Below, in pieces: positions 1-6,599 of a DNA stretch of 18,813 bases. The stretch comes from Bacteroidales bacterium. Its GTDB lineage: Bacteria; Bacteroidota; Bacteroidia; Bacteroidales; JAADGE01. The notes below the pieces were generated by a model. That model was not told the DNA's origin. It saw only the letters and a program-made list of their open reading frames with translations, and ran no database searches. Position 1 is the first letter of the stretch. Each line of letters begins with the position of its first letter. The position numbers were made by a program, and so were the translations under genes. The stretch lies in NCBI GenBank assembly GCA_024762915.1, contig JANTGL010000013.1:1-18813 (forward strand). Direction: 5' to 3'.

Positions 1-2
1 TT

Positions 3-239
3 ATTGCCGAAGCCGAAAATATTGATACGCAACGCAGAGCTTTTAAACCGCTTTCGGAAGCAATGATAGACGTGCTTAAAAGTTTCGGACTTGAAAATGA
101 CAAAGTGTATGTTCAATTTTGCCCGATGTTCGATGATAATAAAGGCGCTTTTTGGATCAGTACCCAAAAACAAATTGCAAATCCGTATTACGGCGATCAA
201 ATGCCGACTTGCGGAAGCACAAAAGACAGTATTCAATAA
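3..239 (+). CDS. RND efflux periplasmic adaptor, C-terminal fragment (DUF3347-like domain)
   Basis: This is the last 78 codons of a gene that begins before the window. The frame is open from base 3 to a TAA at 237-239. The motifs QFCPMFDDNKGAFW and NPYYGDQMPTCG match the metal-associated C-terminal domain (DUF3347 type) often fused to CusB-like adaptor subunits of heavy-metal RND pumps in Bacteroidota. Such adaptors bridge an inner-membrane pump and an outer-membrane channel in the periplasm. The Cys in QFCPM and the Cys in PTCG are likely metal-binding residues (family inference). A small metal-binding lipoprotein follows 38 bases downstream and a copper ATPase after that, which fits a copper/silver efflux operon. 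A stand-alone DUF3347 protein is also possible because the N-terminal part is not visible. Confidence 0.72.
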   Translation: MAEAENIDTQRRAFKPLSEAMIDVLKSFGLENDKVYVQFCPMFDDNKGAFWISTQKQIANPYYGDQMPTCGSTKDSIQ

Positions 240-277
240 CAATTCAAATATTTTTTATTCAATTAAATTTAATCAAA

Positions 278-505
278 ATGAAAAAATCAATTTTAATATT
301 AGGAACAGCAATGTTATTATTTGCAGGAACAGCAGTCTTTTCAAGCTGCAACAATGAAAATTCATCAGACAAAACAGAAATGAAAAAATCTGATGTAAAA
401 GCAGAAAAATATGCCTGCCCTATGCATTGCGAAGGCGACAAAACTTATGATAAACTCGGCAAATGTCCGGAATGCGGCATGGATTTGAAAAAAGTTGAAG
501 ATTAG
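278..505 (+). CDS. Small heavy-metal-binding-domain lipoprotein
   Basis: This 75-residue protein has a lysine start, a hydrophobic stretch and a lipobox-like FSSC at about residues 21-24, so it is probably an envelope lipoprotein. The mature part carries one heavy-metal-binding domain: YACPMHCEGDKTYD followed by CPECGMDL near the C-terminus. This domain is common at the start of CusB-like adaptors and CopA ATPases. I chose the ATG at 278 because it begins the signal peptide. An upstream in-frame ATG at 152 would overlap the preceding gene and bury the signal. The domain is almost identical to the first such domain in the downstream ATPase (CEGDKTYDK shared). A likely role is periplasmic copper or silver capture for the RND pump; this is inferred from context. 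A clear terminator follows. Confidence 0.85.
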   Translation: MKKSILILGTAMLLFAGTAVFSSCNNENSSDKTEMKKSDVKAEKYACPMHCEGDKTYDKLGKCPECGMDLKKVED

Positions 506-525
506 GATGTTGATGAAGTTTTCAG

Positions 526-553
526 AAAAGCTGCTGTACAGGCAGCTTTTTTT
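526..553 (+). terminator. Rho-independent terminator after the metal-binding lipoprotein gene
   Basis: A perfect 9-bp stem, AAAAGCTGC (526-534) with GCAGCTTTT (542-550), has a 7-base loop and runs into a T tract. It lies 20 bases after the lipoprotein stop. It separates the RND/lipoprotein transcript from the ATPase gene. Confidence 0.85.
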
Positions 554-611
554 ATACAAAACTATATAAATTATTCCCTTAATTGTATGAAGAGTTTGAT
601 TGCAGCATTCG

Positions 612-619
612 TATGTTTG
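612..619 (+). promoter_or_regulatory. Possible -7 element upstream of copA
   Basis: TATGTTTG fits the Bacteroidota -7 consensus TAnnTTTG and lies 23 bases before the copA start, downstream of the terminator. No TTG sits at the usual 19-21 base spacing upstream, so only half of the promoter is convincing. Confidence 0.35.
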
Positions 620-642
620 CAATAAATAAAAATCATACAATT

Positions 643-3141
643 ATGAAACATACATATAAAATACAAGGCATGACATGTGCCGGTTGCGAAACTAGTGTAA
701 CCGATGCATTAAGCAATCTCAAAGAAATTACAAAAGTAAAAGTAAATCTTAAAAAATCGGAAGCAGAAATTGAAATGTCGCAACACATTTCGCTTGAAAA
801 GTTGCAAGAAACCCTAATGAAAGCGGGTTTGCATTACACAATTTATTTACCGAGAGACGAACCCGAACAAAAACACGAGCATAAACATCATATTAAAAAA
901 GTCGATTTAGACAAAATAGGGATTTTTTATTGCCCCATGCAATGCGAAGGGGATAAAACATACGACAAATTCGGTTCTTGCCCGGTTTGCGGAATGGATT
1001 TAATTGAACAAAAACAATTAAAAACCGAAATAGAATATACTTGTCCGATGCATCCGGAAGTAATTACAAATGCACCCGGTGCATGCCCGAAATGCGGCAT
1101 GGATTTAATACCGAAAAAACCGGAAGAAAGCGAAGAAAACAAAATCTATTTTGACCTTCTGAAAAAAATGAAAATTGCGGTCATCTTTACCGTTCCCATT
1201 TTCTTAATTGCTATGGCTGATATTTTGCAAAAAAATCCGCTGTTATATTTGATGAACCAACAAAATTGGAATATCGTACAGTTGATATTATCTCTGCCGG
1301 TTGTATTTTATGCAACAAGAATGTTCTTCGAACGTGCCTGGAGGTCAATTGTTACGTGGAATTTGAATATGTTTACCTTAATCGGTATTGGTGCGGGAAT
1401 TGCCTTTGCTTTCAGCGTTTTTGCATTATTTTTCCCGGGTATTTTTCCCGATCAATTCAAAACTGACAGCGGAACGGTATATGTTTATTTTGAGGCGGTT
1501 ACCGTCATTCTGACGCTTGTTCTGTTGGGTCAACTTCTGGAAGCTCGTGCTCACAGCAAAACAAGCGGAGCCATTAAGGAATTGATGAAACTGGCACCCA
1601 CGCAAGCAACTGTTATTATTGACGGAGAGGAAAAAGTAATTTCAATTCACGACATTAAAAAAGGTGATTTATTACGTGTAAAACCGGGCGAAAAAATTCC
1701 CGTGGACGGAAAAATTACGGAAGGTAGCAGTCATATCGATGAAAGTATGATTACCGGCGAACCGGTTCCCGTTAACAAAACAATCGGCGACAAAGTTAGT
1801 TCCGGAACCATTAACGGGAATAAGTCCTTTGTAATGATTGCCGAAAAAGTCGGTTCGGAAACATTACTTTCTCAAATAATAAAAATGGTCAATGAAGCAA
1901 GTCGTTCGCGTGCACCAATTCAAAAATTGGCTGATAAAATCTCAAAATATTTTGTCCCGATAGTCGTTTCTGTTTCGCTTATAACATTTTTCATTTGGGC
2001 ATATTTCGGTCCCGAACCGGCTTATGTGTATGCTTTTGTGAATGCGATTTCCGTTTTAATTATTGCTTGTCCGTGTGCTTTGGGTCTTGCAACACCGATG
2101 GCTGTGATGGTCGGTGTAGGAAAAAGTGCACAATCGGGAGTTTTAATTAAAAATGCCGAAGCTATTGAAAAAATGGACAAAATTGATGTTCTGATAACCG
2201 ATAAAACCGGAACTTTAACCGAAGGCAAACCCTCACTTGAAAAATTCATCGTTTCAAATCCGGAAGATGAACATAAATTGTTAAGCAAGCTTGCCTCTTT
2301 AAATACACAAAGTGAACATCCGCTTGCCGAAGCCATTGTAAGATATGCAAAGAAAAATAATGTTGATTTTAAAACGATTGAAAGATTTGAAGCCGTTGCC
2401 GGGAAAGGTGTTACGGGAAAAGTCGGAAACGATGAATTTGCCGTCGGAAACTCAAAGCTGATGATTGAAACTAATGCCGAAATTCCGAAACCCCTTGCCG
2501 AACAAGTTGAAGCAGAGCAAAAACTCGGAAAAACAGTTTCATTCATTGCCGAAAATAAAAAAGTTGTCGCTTATTCGGTAATAAGTGATGCCGTAAAAGA
2601 AACAAGTAAAGAAGCTGTTAGTCAGCTCATAAAAGAAGGCGTTGAAGTAATCATGCTTACCGGAGACAATAAAAATACCGCAAAAGCAGTTGCCGATGAA
2701 TTGAATATTTCCGGTTTTAAAGCCGAATGTCTGCCTGAAGATAAATTAAATGAAATCAAACGCTTACAAGAAGAAGGAAAAATTGTTGCTATGGCAGGCG
2801 ACGGCATTAATGATGCTCCCGCATTAGCACAATCGGATATCGGAATTGCCATGGGAACAGGAACCGATGTTGCCATTGAAAGCGGTGAAATAACTTTAAT
2901 GAAAGGCGATTTGGCAGGCATTGTAAAAGCCAAAAAATTAAGTCATGCCATAATGAGAAATATTAAGCAAAATCTATTTTTTGCATTTGTTTATAATGTG
3001 TTGGGTGTTCCCGTAGCCGCAGGTGTTTTATTTCCGGTTTTCGGCATTTTGCTTTCACCCATGATTGCCGCGGCAGCTATGAGTTTCAGCTCTGTTTCGG
3101 TAATCAGTAATTCATTAAGACTTAAAAATATTAAACTTTAA
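643..3141 (+). CDS. copA: Copper-exporting P1B-type ATPase (CopA-like) with HMA and two heavy-metal-binding domains
   Basis: The protein is about 832 residues long. It starts with an HMA domain (MTCAGC at residues 10-15). Two heavy-metal-binding domains follow, at about 96-120 (YCPMQC, CPVCGMDL) and 132-155 (YTCPMHPE, CPKCGMDL), with a His-rich linker between HMA and the first. The P-type core has TGEP near 371, the transmembrane metal site CPC near 476 (IACPCALGLATP), the phosphorylated Asp in DKTGTLTEG near 520, SEHP near 557 and GDGINDAP near 718. The late transmembrane signatures YNVLGVP and MSFSSVSVISNS match Cu(I) exporters (P1B-1). It should pump Cu(I) out of the cytoplasm using ATP. 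I chose the ATG at 643, immediately before the HMA fold; the frame is open from 583, but the extra 20 residues look like untranslated leader. A small membrane protein gene follows 11 bases later. Confidence 0.96.
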   Translation: MKHTYKIQGMTCAGCETSVTDALSNLKEITKVKVNLKKSEAEIEMSQHISLEKLQETLMKAGLHYTIYLPRDEPEQKHEHKHHIKKVDLDKIGIFYCPMQCEGDKTYDKFGSCPVCGMDLIEQKQLKTEIEYTCPMHPEVITNAPGACPKCGMDLIPKKPEESEENKIYFDLLKKMKIAVIFTVPIFLIAMADILQKNPLLYLMNQQNWNIVQLILSLPVVFYATRMFFERAWRSIVTWNLNMFTLIGIGAGIAFAFSVFALFFPGIFPDQFKTDSGTVYVYFEAVTVILTLVLLGQLLEARAHSKTSGAIKELMKLAPTQATVIIDGEEKVISIHDIKKGDLLRVKPGEKIPVDGKITEGSSHIDESMITGEPVPVNKTIGDKVSSGTINGNKSFVMIAEKVGSETLLSQIIKMVNEASRSRAPIQKLADKISKYFVPIVVSVSLITFFIWAYFGPEPAYVYAFVNAISVLIIACPCALGLATPMAVMVGVGKSAQSGVLIKNAEAIEKMDKIDVLITDKTGTLTEGKPSLEKFIVSNPEDEHKLLSKLASLNTQSEHPLAEAIVRYAKKNNVDFKTIERFEAVAGKGVTGKVGNDEFAVGNSKLMIETNAEIPKPLAEQVEAEQKLGKTVSFIAENKKVVAYSVISDAVKETSKEAVSQLIKEGVEVIMLTGDNKNTAKAVADELNISGFKAECLPEDKLNEIKRLQEEGKIVAMAGDGINDAPALAQSDIGIAMGTGTDVAIESGEITLMKGDLAGIVKAKKLSHAIMRNIKQNLFFAFVYNVLGVPVAAGVLFPVFGILLSPMIAAAAMSFSSVSVISNSLRLKNIKL

Positions 3142-3152
3142 AAAAAATTACT

Positions 3153-3377
3153 ATGGAATCAGGAAATTTTTGGATCAGCGGTATGTGGATCTTCCCTTTA
3201 TTGATGATATTATCAGTTCTTGTTATTTTCTATATCATATACGGGAAAGCTCATTTTAAATTTATTAAAGAATTTGATAAAAATAATAAACGAACAGACA
3301 GTGATAATGAAGCACTGCATGGTGTCGGCAACGATGATATTCAACCGGAGAAATCAGAAAAAAATAATAGCAGATAA
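3153..3377 (+). CDS. Small single-pass membrane protein of unknown function
   Basis: This 74-residue protein has one clear transmembrane segment at about residues 9-30 (WISGMWIFPLLMILSVLVIF). A charged, hydrophilic tail rich in Lys, Asp, Glu and Asn follows. I do not recognise a family. It starts 11 bases after the copper ATPase stop, so it is probably co-transcribed and may act with it. Small membrane proteins beside copper pumps are common, but the tail here lacks the SHOCT signature and has no Cys or Met cluster that would mark it as metal-binding. Residues 1-30 strongly suggest a real gene; its role is unknown. Confidence 0.7.
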   Translation: MESGNFWISGMWIFPLLMILSVLVIFYIIYGKAHFKFIKEFDKNNKRTDSDNEALHGVGNDDIQPEKSEKNNSR

Positions 3378-3524
3378 ACACTGAAATGATATAAAATTAA
3401 TCGGCAGTTTTGATTATATTATATTATGATTTCAGATACAGAAAGATTTTATATGTAATTTGAAAAATCAAAATTATATAAACATTAATCGGAATTATGT
3501 AATATATAAAGATATAAACATCAT

Positions 3525-3532
3525 TATATTTG
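3525..3532 (+). promoter_or_regulatory. Possible -7 element upstream of the periplasmic HMA gene
   Basis: TATATTTG matches TAnnTTTG and lies 29 bases before the ATG at 3562, in the 184-base gap after the small membrane protein. No good TTG is seen at the expected spacing upstream, so this is a partial match. Confidence 0.4.
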
Positions 3533-3561
3533 CATTGATTATTAATTAAAATCATAAAACA

Positions 3562-3998
3562 ATGAAAAAATCAATTTTATTAACAGCACTAACAGCTTTT
3601 TTGCTCTGAGTTTTTCAACATCATCAGCTCAAAACGATAAAGCATGTTGCAATAAAAATACTGTAAAAACATCTTGCGAAAAAACTTCCTGCGACAAAAC
3701 TAAAGCAGATAAAACAAGTATGAATTTCTTAAAAGGTGAAAAAGAAACAAGTTTTAGAGTTGCCGGAAATTGTGAAATGTGTGAAACACGCATCGAAAAA
3801 GCAGCTCTCGGAGTAAACGGCGTGAAAACTGCCGATTGGGATAAAGCAACCAAATTATTGAAAGTAACTTATAACGGTGATCTCAAAAAGAAAGATATTG
3901 AAAAAGCCATAGCTGCAGTCGGACACGATACGCCGGACTTTAAAGCAATCAATGAGGTTTATGCCGCACTTCCCGAATGTTGCAAATACGAACGATAA
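3562..3998 (+). CDS. Periplasmic heavy-metal-associated (HMA) protein, frameshifted in its signal peptide
   Basis: The ATG at 3562 begins a signal peptide (MKKSILLTALTAF) that meets TGA at 3607-3609. One base of shift at the T6 run 3597-3602 restores ALSFSTSSAQ, a normal signal-peptide end, and then runs unbroken to the stop at 3998. The mature part has a Cys-rich linker (KACCNKN, then CEKTSCDK) and an HMA-like domain with GNCEMCETRIEKAA. Its C-terminus has the GHDTPDFKA and LPECCKYER motifs typical of a Bacteroidota periplasmic metal-binding family. A start at the internal ATG 3720 would lose export and the Cys linker. The break may be a sequencing error, a true mutation or recoding (TTTTTTG is in the right phase for a -1 slip). 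The likely role is copper or similar metal binding in the periplasm. The next gene starts 3 bases after the stop. Confidence 0.8.
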
Positions 3999-4001
3999 TT
4001 T

Positions 4002-4271
4002 ATGAAACTTATAAAATTTAACATCAAAGGAATGACTTGCCCGAGTTGTTCGGCATCAGTTGAAAAACAGATTAATGGATTAAAGGGTATAAATTCTAAA
4101 AATGTTAATCATGTTACGGACAATGCAAAAATCGAATATGATGAAACTGTTATTTCCGAAGAAAAAATTATTTCAAAAATTAATGAAGGGCATTATAAAG
4201 TTGTTGGTTTTGAGAACCTTACGACAGAAGAAAAAAAGTGCCGAATACGGTATTCAAATCAAATCTGGTAA
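4002..4271 (+). CDS. CopZ/Atx1-like HMA copper chaperone (intact frame; ancestral C-terminal part now out of frame)
   Basis: The 89-residue open frame encodes one HMA domain with the metal loop GMTCPSCSASVEKQ and a normal ferredoxin-like fold length (about residues 1-70). There is no signal peptide, so the protein should be cytoplasmic and could pass Cu(I) to the CopA ATPase. The HMA fold ends near residue 72. The last ten or so residues (CRIRYSNQIW) look like out-of-frame read-through. At residues 77-79 the sequence A AAA AAG occurs in the phase used by -1 frameshift sites. A one-base shift there enters the frame of a second, CopZ N-terminal-like domain (see 4238-4618). As written, a free chaperone would be made. 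Its start is 3 bases after the preceding stop, so the two genes are co-transcribed. Confidence 0.8.
   Translation: MKLIKFNIKGMTCPSCSASVEKQINGLKGINSKNVNHVTDNAKIEYDETVISEEKIISKINEGHYKVVGFENLTTEEKKCRIRYSNQIW
4231..4238 (+). other. Candidate -1 slippery run or indel site in the chaperone gene
   Basis: Seven A residues followed by G are read as gaA AAA AAG, the same heptamer and phase as the classic dnaX frameshift site. Slipping back one base leads into GTG CCG AAT and the CopZ-like domain frame. A simple loss of one A would look identical. The role is unproven. Confidence 0.35.
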
Positions 4272-4618
4272 ATGAGAGTTTTTAAAAAATAAATCTTGAT
4301 GTCGATAATTTTATTTGTTTAAATCCCGAATGTGAAGATGCTTATTATGAAGATGATAAAATCGTTAATGTAAACGAAACGAAAAGAGGAATATGGTTTA
4401 AAAATGCAACAAAAGATAAAATTATTTGTTATTGTAATAACATCAGCAGAGAAAAAATTAAAGAAGCCGTAACAAAGCTTAATTTATATTCTTGGGAAGA
4501 AATAACGTTTCATTACAGAAAAAAAGTAATTGAAAAATGCGAATTATTTAACCCCACCGGTTATTGTTGCAGGGAAACATTCGGGAAAGTTATTGAAAAA
4601 ATCAAGAGTATAAATTAA
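4238..4618 (+). pseudogene. Remnant CopZ N-terminal-type [2Fe-2S]/zinc domain, out of frame with the HMA part
   Basis: From 4238 the -1 frame reads VPNTVFKSNLVNESF, meets TAA at 4283-4285, and continues for about 110 residues to a stop at 4616-4618. The later part has FICLNPECEDAYY, ICYCNNISREKI and EKCELFNPTGYCC. These resemble the Cys pattern of the N-terminal domain of Archaeoglobus CopZ, which binds a [2Fe-2S] cluster and zinc. That domain may reduce and load copper (family knowledge). The first CPxC of that family is missing here. The residues before the stop also align with the family (V..TV...), so the stop interrupts one former coding unit; TTA to TAA at 4283-4285 would explain it. 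No ATG follows the stop in this frame, so separate expression is unlikely. The domain order (HMA first) is opposite to Archaeoglobus CopZ. Confidence 0.7.
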
Positions 4619-4644
4619 GATTATAGGATAAAAATGTCTTAAAA

Positions 4645-4676
4645 TTTGATTTTATTAATTTTATGTTGTAAATTTG
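4645..4676 (+). promoter_or_regulatory. Consensus Bacteroidota promoter for the heme/redox operon
   Basis: TTTG at 4645-4648 is followed after exactly 20 bases by TAAATTTG at 4669-4676. This matches the Bacteroidota housekeeping sigma consensus (-33 TTTG, -7 TAnnTTTG). The first ATG of the four-gene operon is 22 bases downstream. Confidence 0.75.
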
Positions 4677-4698
4677 GGTTCATCTTAAATTTTATATT

Positions 4699-5457
4699 AT
4701 GAAAAAAGAAACTATTTTAATCGTATCCCTTATTGTTATTTTTTTAGGAACAACATTTATGATTTATCCTACGGGTTCACCCGGAGGGAAAACCGGATCA
4801 CCCGGTGACGGAGGCAGCAATTGCACGGTTTGTCACGGCGGTTCTGCTTCTACGGTTCAGAATTGGATAAGTTCTGATATTCCGGCACAAGGATACACCC
4901 CCGGAAATACCTACCAAATTTCTGTTACCGGAACCGGCAGCGGGAACAAAGGTTTTGAAATAACGGCTGAAGATGCTGCTAATGCTAAAGTAGGAACATT
5001 TACAGCCGGCAGCGGAAGTAAATTAACCAACAATAATCATGCTTTAACGCATACAACTGATCAATCCGGAAATCCGCATACATGGAATTTCACATGGACA
5101 GCACCGGCAGCCGGAACCGGCGATGTTACTTTTTATGCAGCTGTTGTTGTCAGCAAACCGAATATTAATTTAACATCTTTGCAGATTTCCGAAAATACTT
5201 CTGTAAATGTTAAGTCAATAAGCGATGTGGATATAAGTATAAAGCCAAATCCTGCAAGTGATATAATTAAATTAAAATCGGAAAAATTAATCGGACAAGC
5301 TTTAAAAATATATACGATTTCCGGTAAGCTTATTTATCAAGGTGTTTTGACGGAAAAAAGAACTTCTGTTGATATTTCTTCATTAAACAAAGGAATTTAT
5401 TTATTGAAGGCAGGAGAAGGTGCCGGAGCTGTTACGAAAAGATTTATTAAAAACTAA
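4699..5457 (+). CDS. T9SS-exported CxxCH protein with Reeler-like (choice-of-anchor V) domain
   Basis: The protein is 252 residues long, with an N-terminal signal or anchor helix at about 5-22. It has the Gly/Pro-rich PTGSPGGKTGSPGDGG run and a single heme-attachment-type motif, CTVCH (42-46). A Reeler/choice-of-anchor V-type beta domain follows (about 50-165). The C-terminus (about 175-252) is a T9SS type A sorting domain: IKPNPASD, then LKIYTISGKLIYQG, then DISSLNKGIYLLK. The protein should be exported through the outer membrane and held at the surface or released. CTVCH suggests a c-type heme, although many proteins of this family have only been predicted to bind heme. It opens a four-gene operon with gaps of 11-21 bases behind a consensus promoter. 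The next gene also carries CxxCH motifs, so both may act in surface electron transfer (inference). Confidence 0.85.
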   Translation: MKKETILIVSLIVIFLGTTFMIYPTGSPGGKTGSPGDGGSNCTVCHGGSASTVQNWISSDIPAQGYTPGNTYQISVTGTGSGNKGFEITAEDAANAKVGTFTAGSGSKLTNNNHALTHTTDQSGNPHTWNFTWTAPAAGTGDVTFYAAVVVSKPNINLTSLQISENTSVNVKSISDVDISIKPNPASDIIKLKSEKLIGQALKIYTISGKLIYQGVLTEKRTSVDISSLNKGIYLLKAGEGAGAVTKRFIKN

Positions 5458-5469
5458 TTTTTCCCGAGA

Positions 5470-5940
5470 ATGAAAACACAAAAATTCTTTATTGTTATAT
5501 TATCCGTAACAATTATCAGTTTTCTGACTTTATTTTCATGCAAAAAAGAAAGTTCTAAAGATGTTACCAATATTAGTGCACACGATGAAAGTCGCAGCCA
5601 TAATGCCGGACAAAATTGCATGAAATGCCATGACAGCGGAGGAGAAGGAACAGGATGGTTTTCCGTTGCCGGAACCGTATATCAAAATGATAAAACGACG
5701 GTTTTTTCGAATGCAACAGTTAAGTTATATACCGATGCAAACGGAAGCGGATCATTAAAATATACCATAAACGGTGATAATTTCGGAAATTTTTTCACAA
5801 CCGAACAAGTTGATTTCGGAAGCGGATTATATCCTGCCGTTGAAGGATCGCAAGGTACTAAATATATGTCTTTCACTGTTAAAACCGGACAATGTAACAG
5901 TTGCCACGGAAGTTCGCAAGATGTTATTTGGACTGAATAA
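5470..5940 (+). CDS. Lipoprotein with two CxxCH motifs, possible diheme cytochrome
   Basis: The protein is 156 residues long and starts with a lipoprotein signal (LTLFSCKK, Cys at 24). The mature protein has two heme-attachment-type motifs, CMKCH (50-54) near the N-terminus and CNSCH (142-146) near the C-terminus. A beta-rich segment between them (VAGTVYQNDKTTVFSNATV) resembles carboxypeptidase-regulatory-like folds. SHNAGQNCMKCH resembles other envelope cytochromes of Bacteroidota. It starts 12 bases after the T9SS cytochrome-like gene and is followed 21 bases later by a His-rich membrane protein. It is a good candidate for an outer-membrane or periplasmic electron carrier. The named family is unknown to me, and heme binding is predicted from the motifs only. 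Confidence 0.78.
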   Translation: MKTQKFFIVILSVTIISFLTLFSCKKESSKDVTNISAHDESRSHNAGQNCMKCHDSGGEGTGWFSVAGTVYQNDKTTVFSNATVKLYTDANGSGSLKYTINGDNFGNFFTTEQVDFGSGLYPAVEGSQGTKYMSFTVKTGQCNSCHGSSQDVIWTE

Positions 5941-5961
5941 TTAACTCTTTAATATAATATA

Positions 5962-6588
5962 ATGAAAAAAATAAAAACATTTATAATATTTTATTTCTTG
6001 ATTAGTATTTCAGGAAATTTATTGTTCGCCCAAAATGACGATGATTTATTAAATGATTTGAATGATCAATCGGAAGTTCAACTGTTACCGAAGAAATTTC
6101 TTTTTACACAAAAAATATTGTGGGGACAAAAAGGTTTAATGCGAAACTTTAAAGCATTTGAATTAACACCCGAAAACAGAACAAAAGAATTAAAAATGCG
6201 GGGTTATTTTTTTAAAGCACATCAAACGCTCGGAATGTTGACTTCCGCAGGAATGATTGCACAAGGAATAGTCGGGTGGAAATTATATAACGGGAATTAT
6301 CAATTAAAAGGTTTGCATGAAGGATTGGCAACCGGGGTAAATATTGCTTATTTTACCACAGCATCCTTAGCACTGTTCGCACCGCCTAAAATTATTCCCG
6401 AACACAAAGGATACAGCAGCATTAAAGTTCACAGAGCATTGGCTGTTATCCATTTATCAAGTATGATTGCTACGAATGTTTTGGCAAATATGCTCGAAAC
6501 AAACCCGGAACTGAGACCCTGGCACAGAGCAGCTGCATTTACGGCATTCGGATCTTTTTTGGCAGCAGAAATTATTATTAAATTTTAA
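5962..6588 (+). CDS. Four-helix membrane protein with helix-located histidines, cytochrome b561-like
   Basis: The protein is 208 residues long, with a signal-like N-terminus (cleavage probably after LFA at 21-23) and an acidic DDDLLNDLND stretch. Four predicted transmembrane helices lie at about 85-107, 117-140, 155-177 and 187-206. Histidines sit near the start of each helix: KAHQTLG (87), LHEGLATG (119), VHRALAVIHL (157 and 164) and PWHRAAAF (188). This spacing is what a diheme b-type membrane cytochrome of the b561 kind would show, but I do not see a family signature that settles it. In the operon it follows two CxxCH proteins and precedes a YceI protein. It could pass electrons from the quinone pool to the periplasmic cytochromes (inference). 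The alternative is an uncharacterised membrane protein without heme. Confidence 0.68.
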   Translation: MKKIKTFIIFYFLISISGNLLFAQNDDDLLNDLNDQSEVQLLPKKFLFTQKILWGQKGLMRNFKAFELTPENRTKELKMRGYFFKAHQTLGMLTSAGMIAQGIVGWKLYNGNYQLKGLHEGLATGVNIAYFTTASLALFAPPKIIPEHKGYSSIKVHRALAVIHLSSMIATNVLANMLETNPELRPWHRAAAFTAFGSFLAAEIIIKF

Positions 6589-6599
6589 TCCTTTTTATT

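Noticed and set aside
152..277. An upstream in-frame start (ATG 152) for the small lipoprotein
   Set aside because: It overlaps the end of the RND adaptor gene and would place 42 residues before a clear lipoprotein signal. The ATG at 278 is better.
583..642. An upstream in-frame start (ATG 583) for copA
   Set aside because: The extra residues do not look like protein, and a possible -7 element lies inside them. The HMA fold begins at 643.
2022..2933. Long open frames on the minus strand inside copA
   Set aside because: They mirror the codon pattern of copA, have no recognisable domains and no promoter. They are shadows of the real gene.
3378..3561. A metal-responsive riboswitch or regulator site in the 184-base gap
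   Set aside because: The stretch is AT-rich, with short self-complementary pieces only; no known aptamer or CueR-like dyad is visible.
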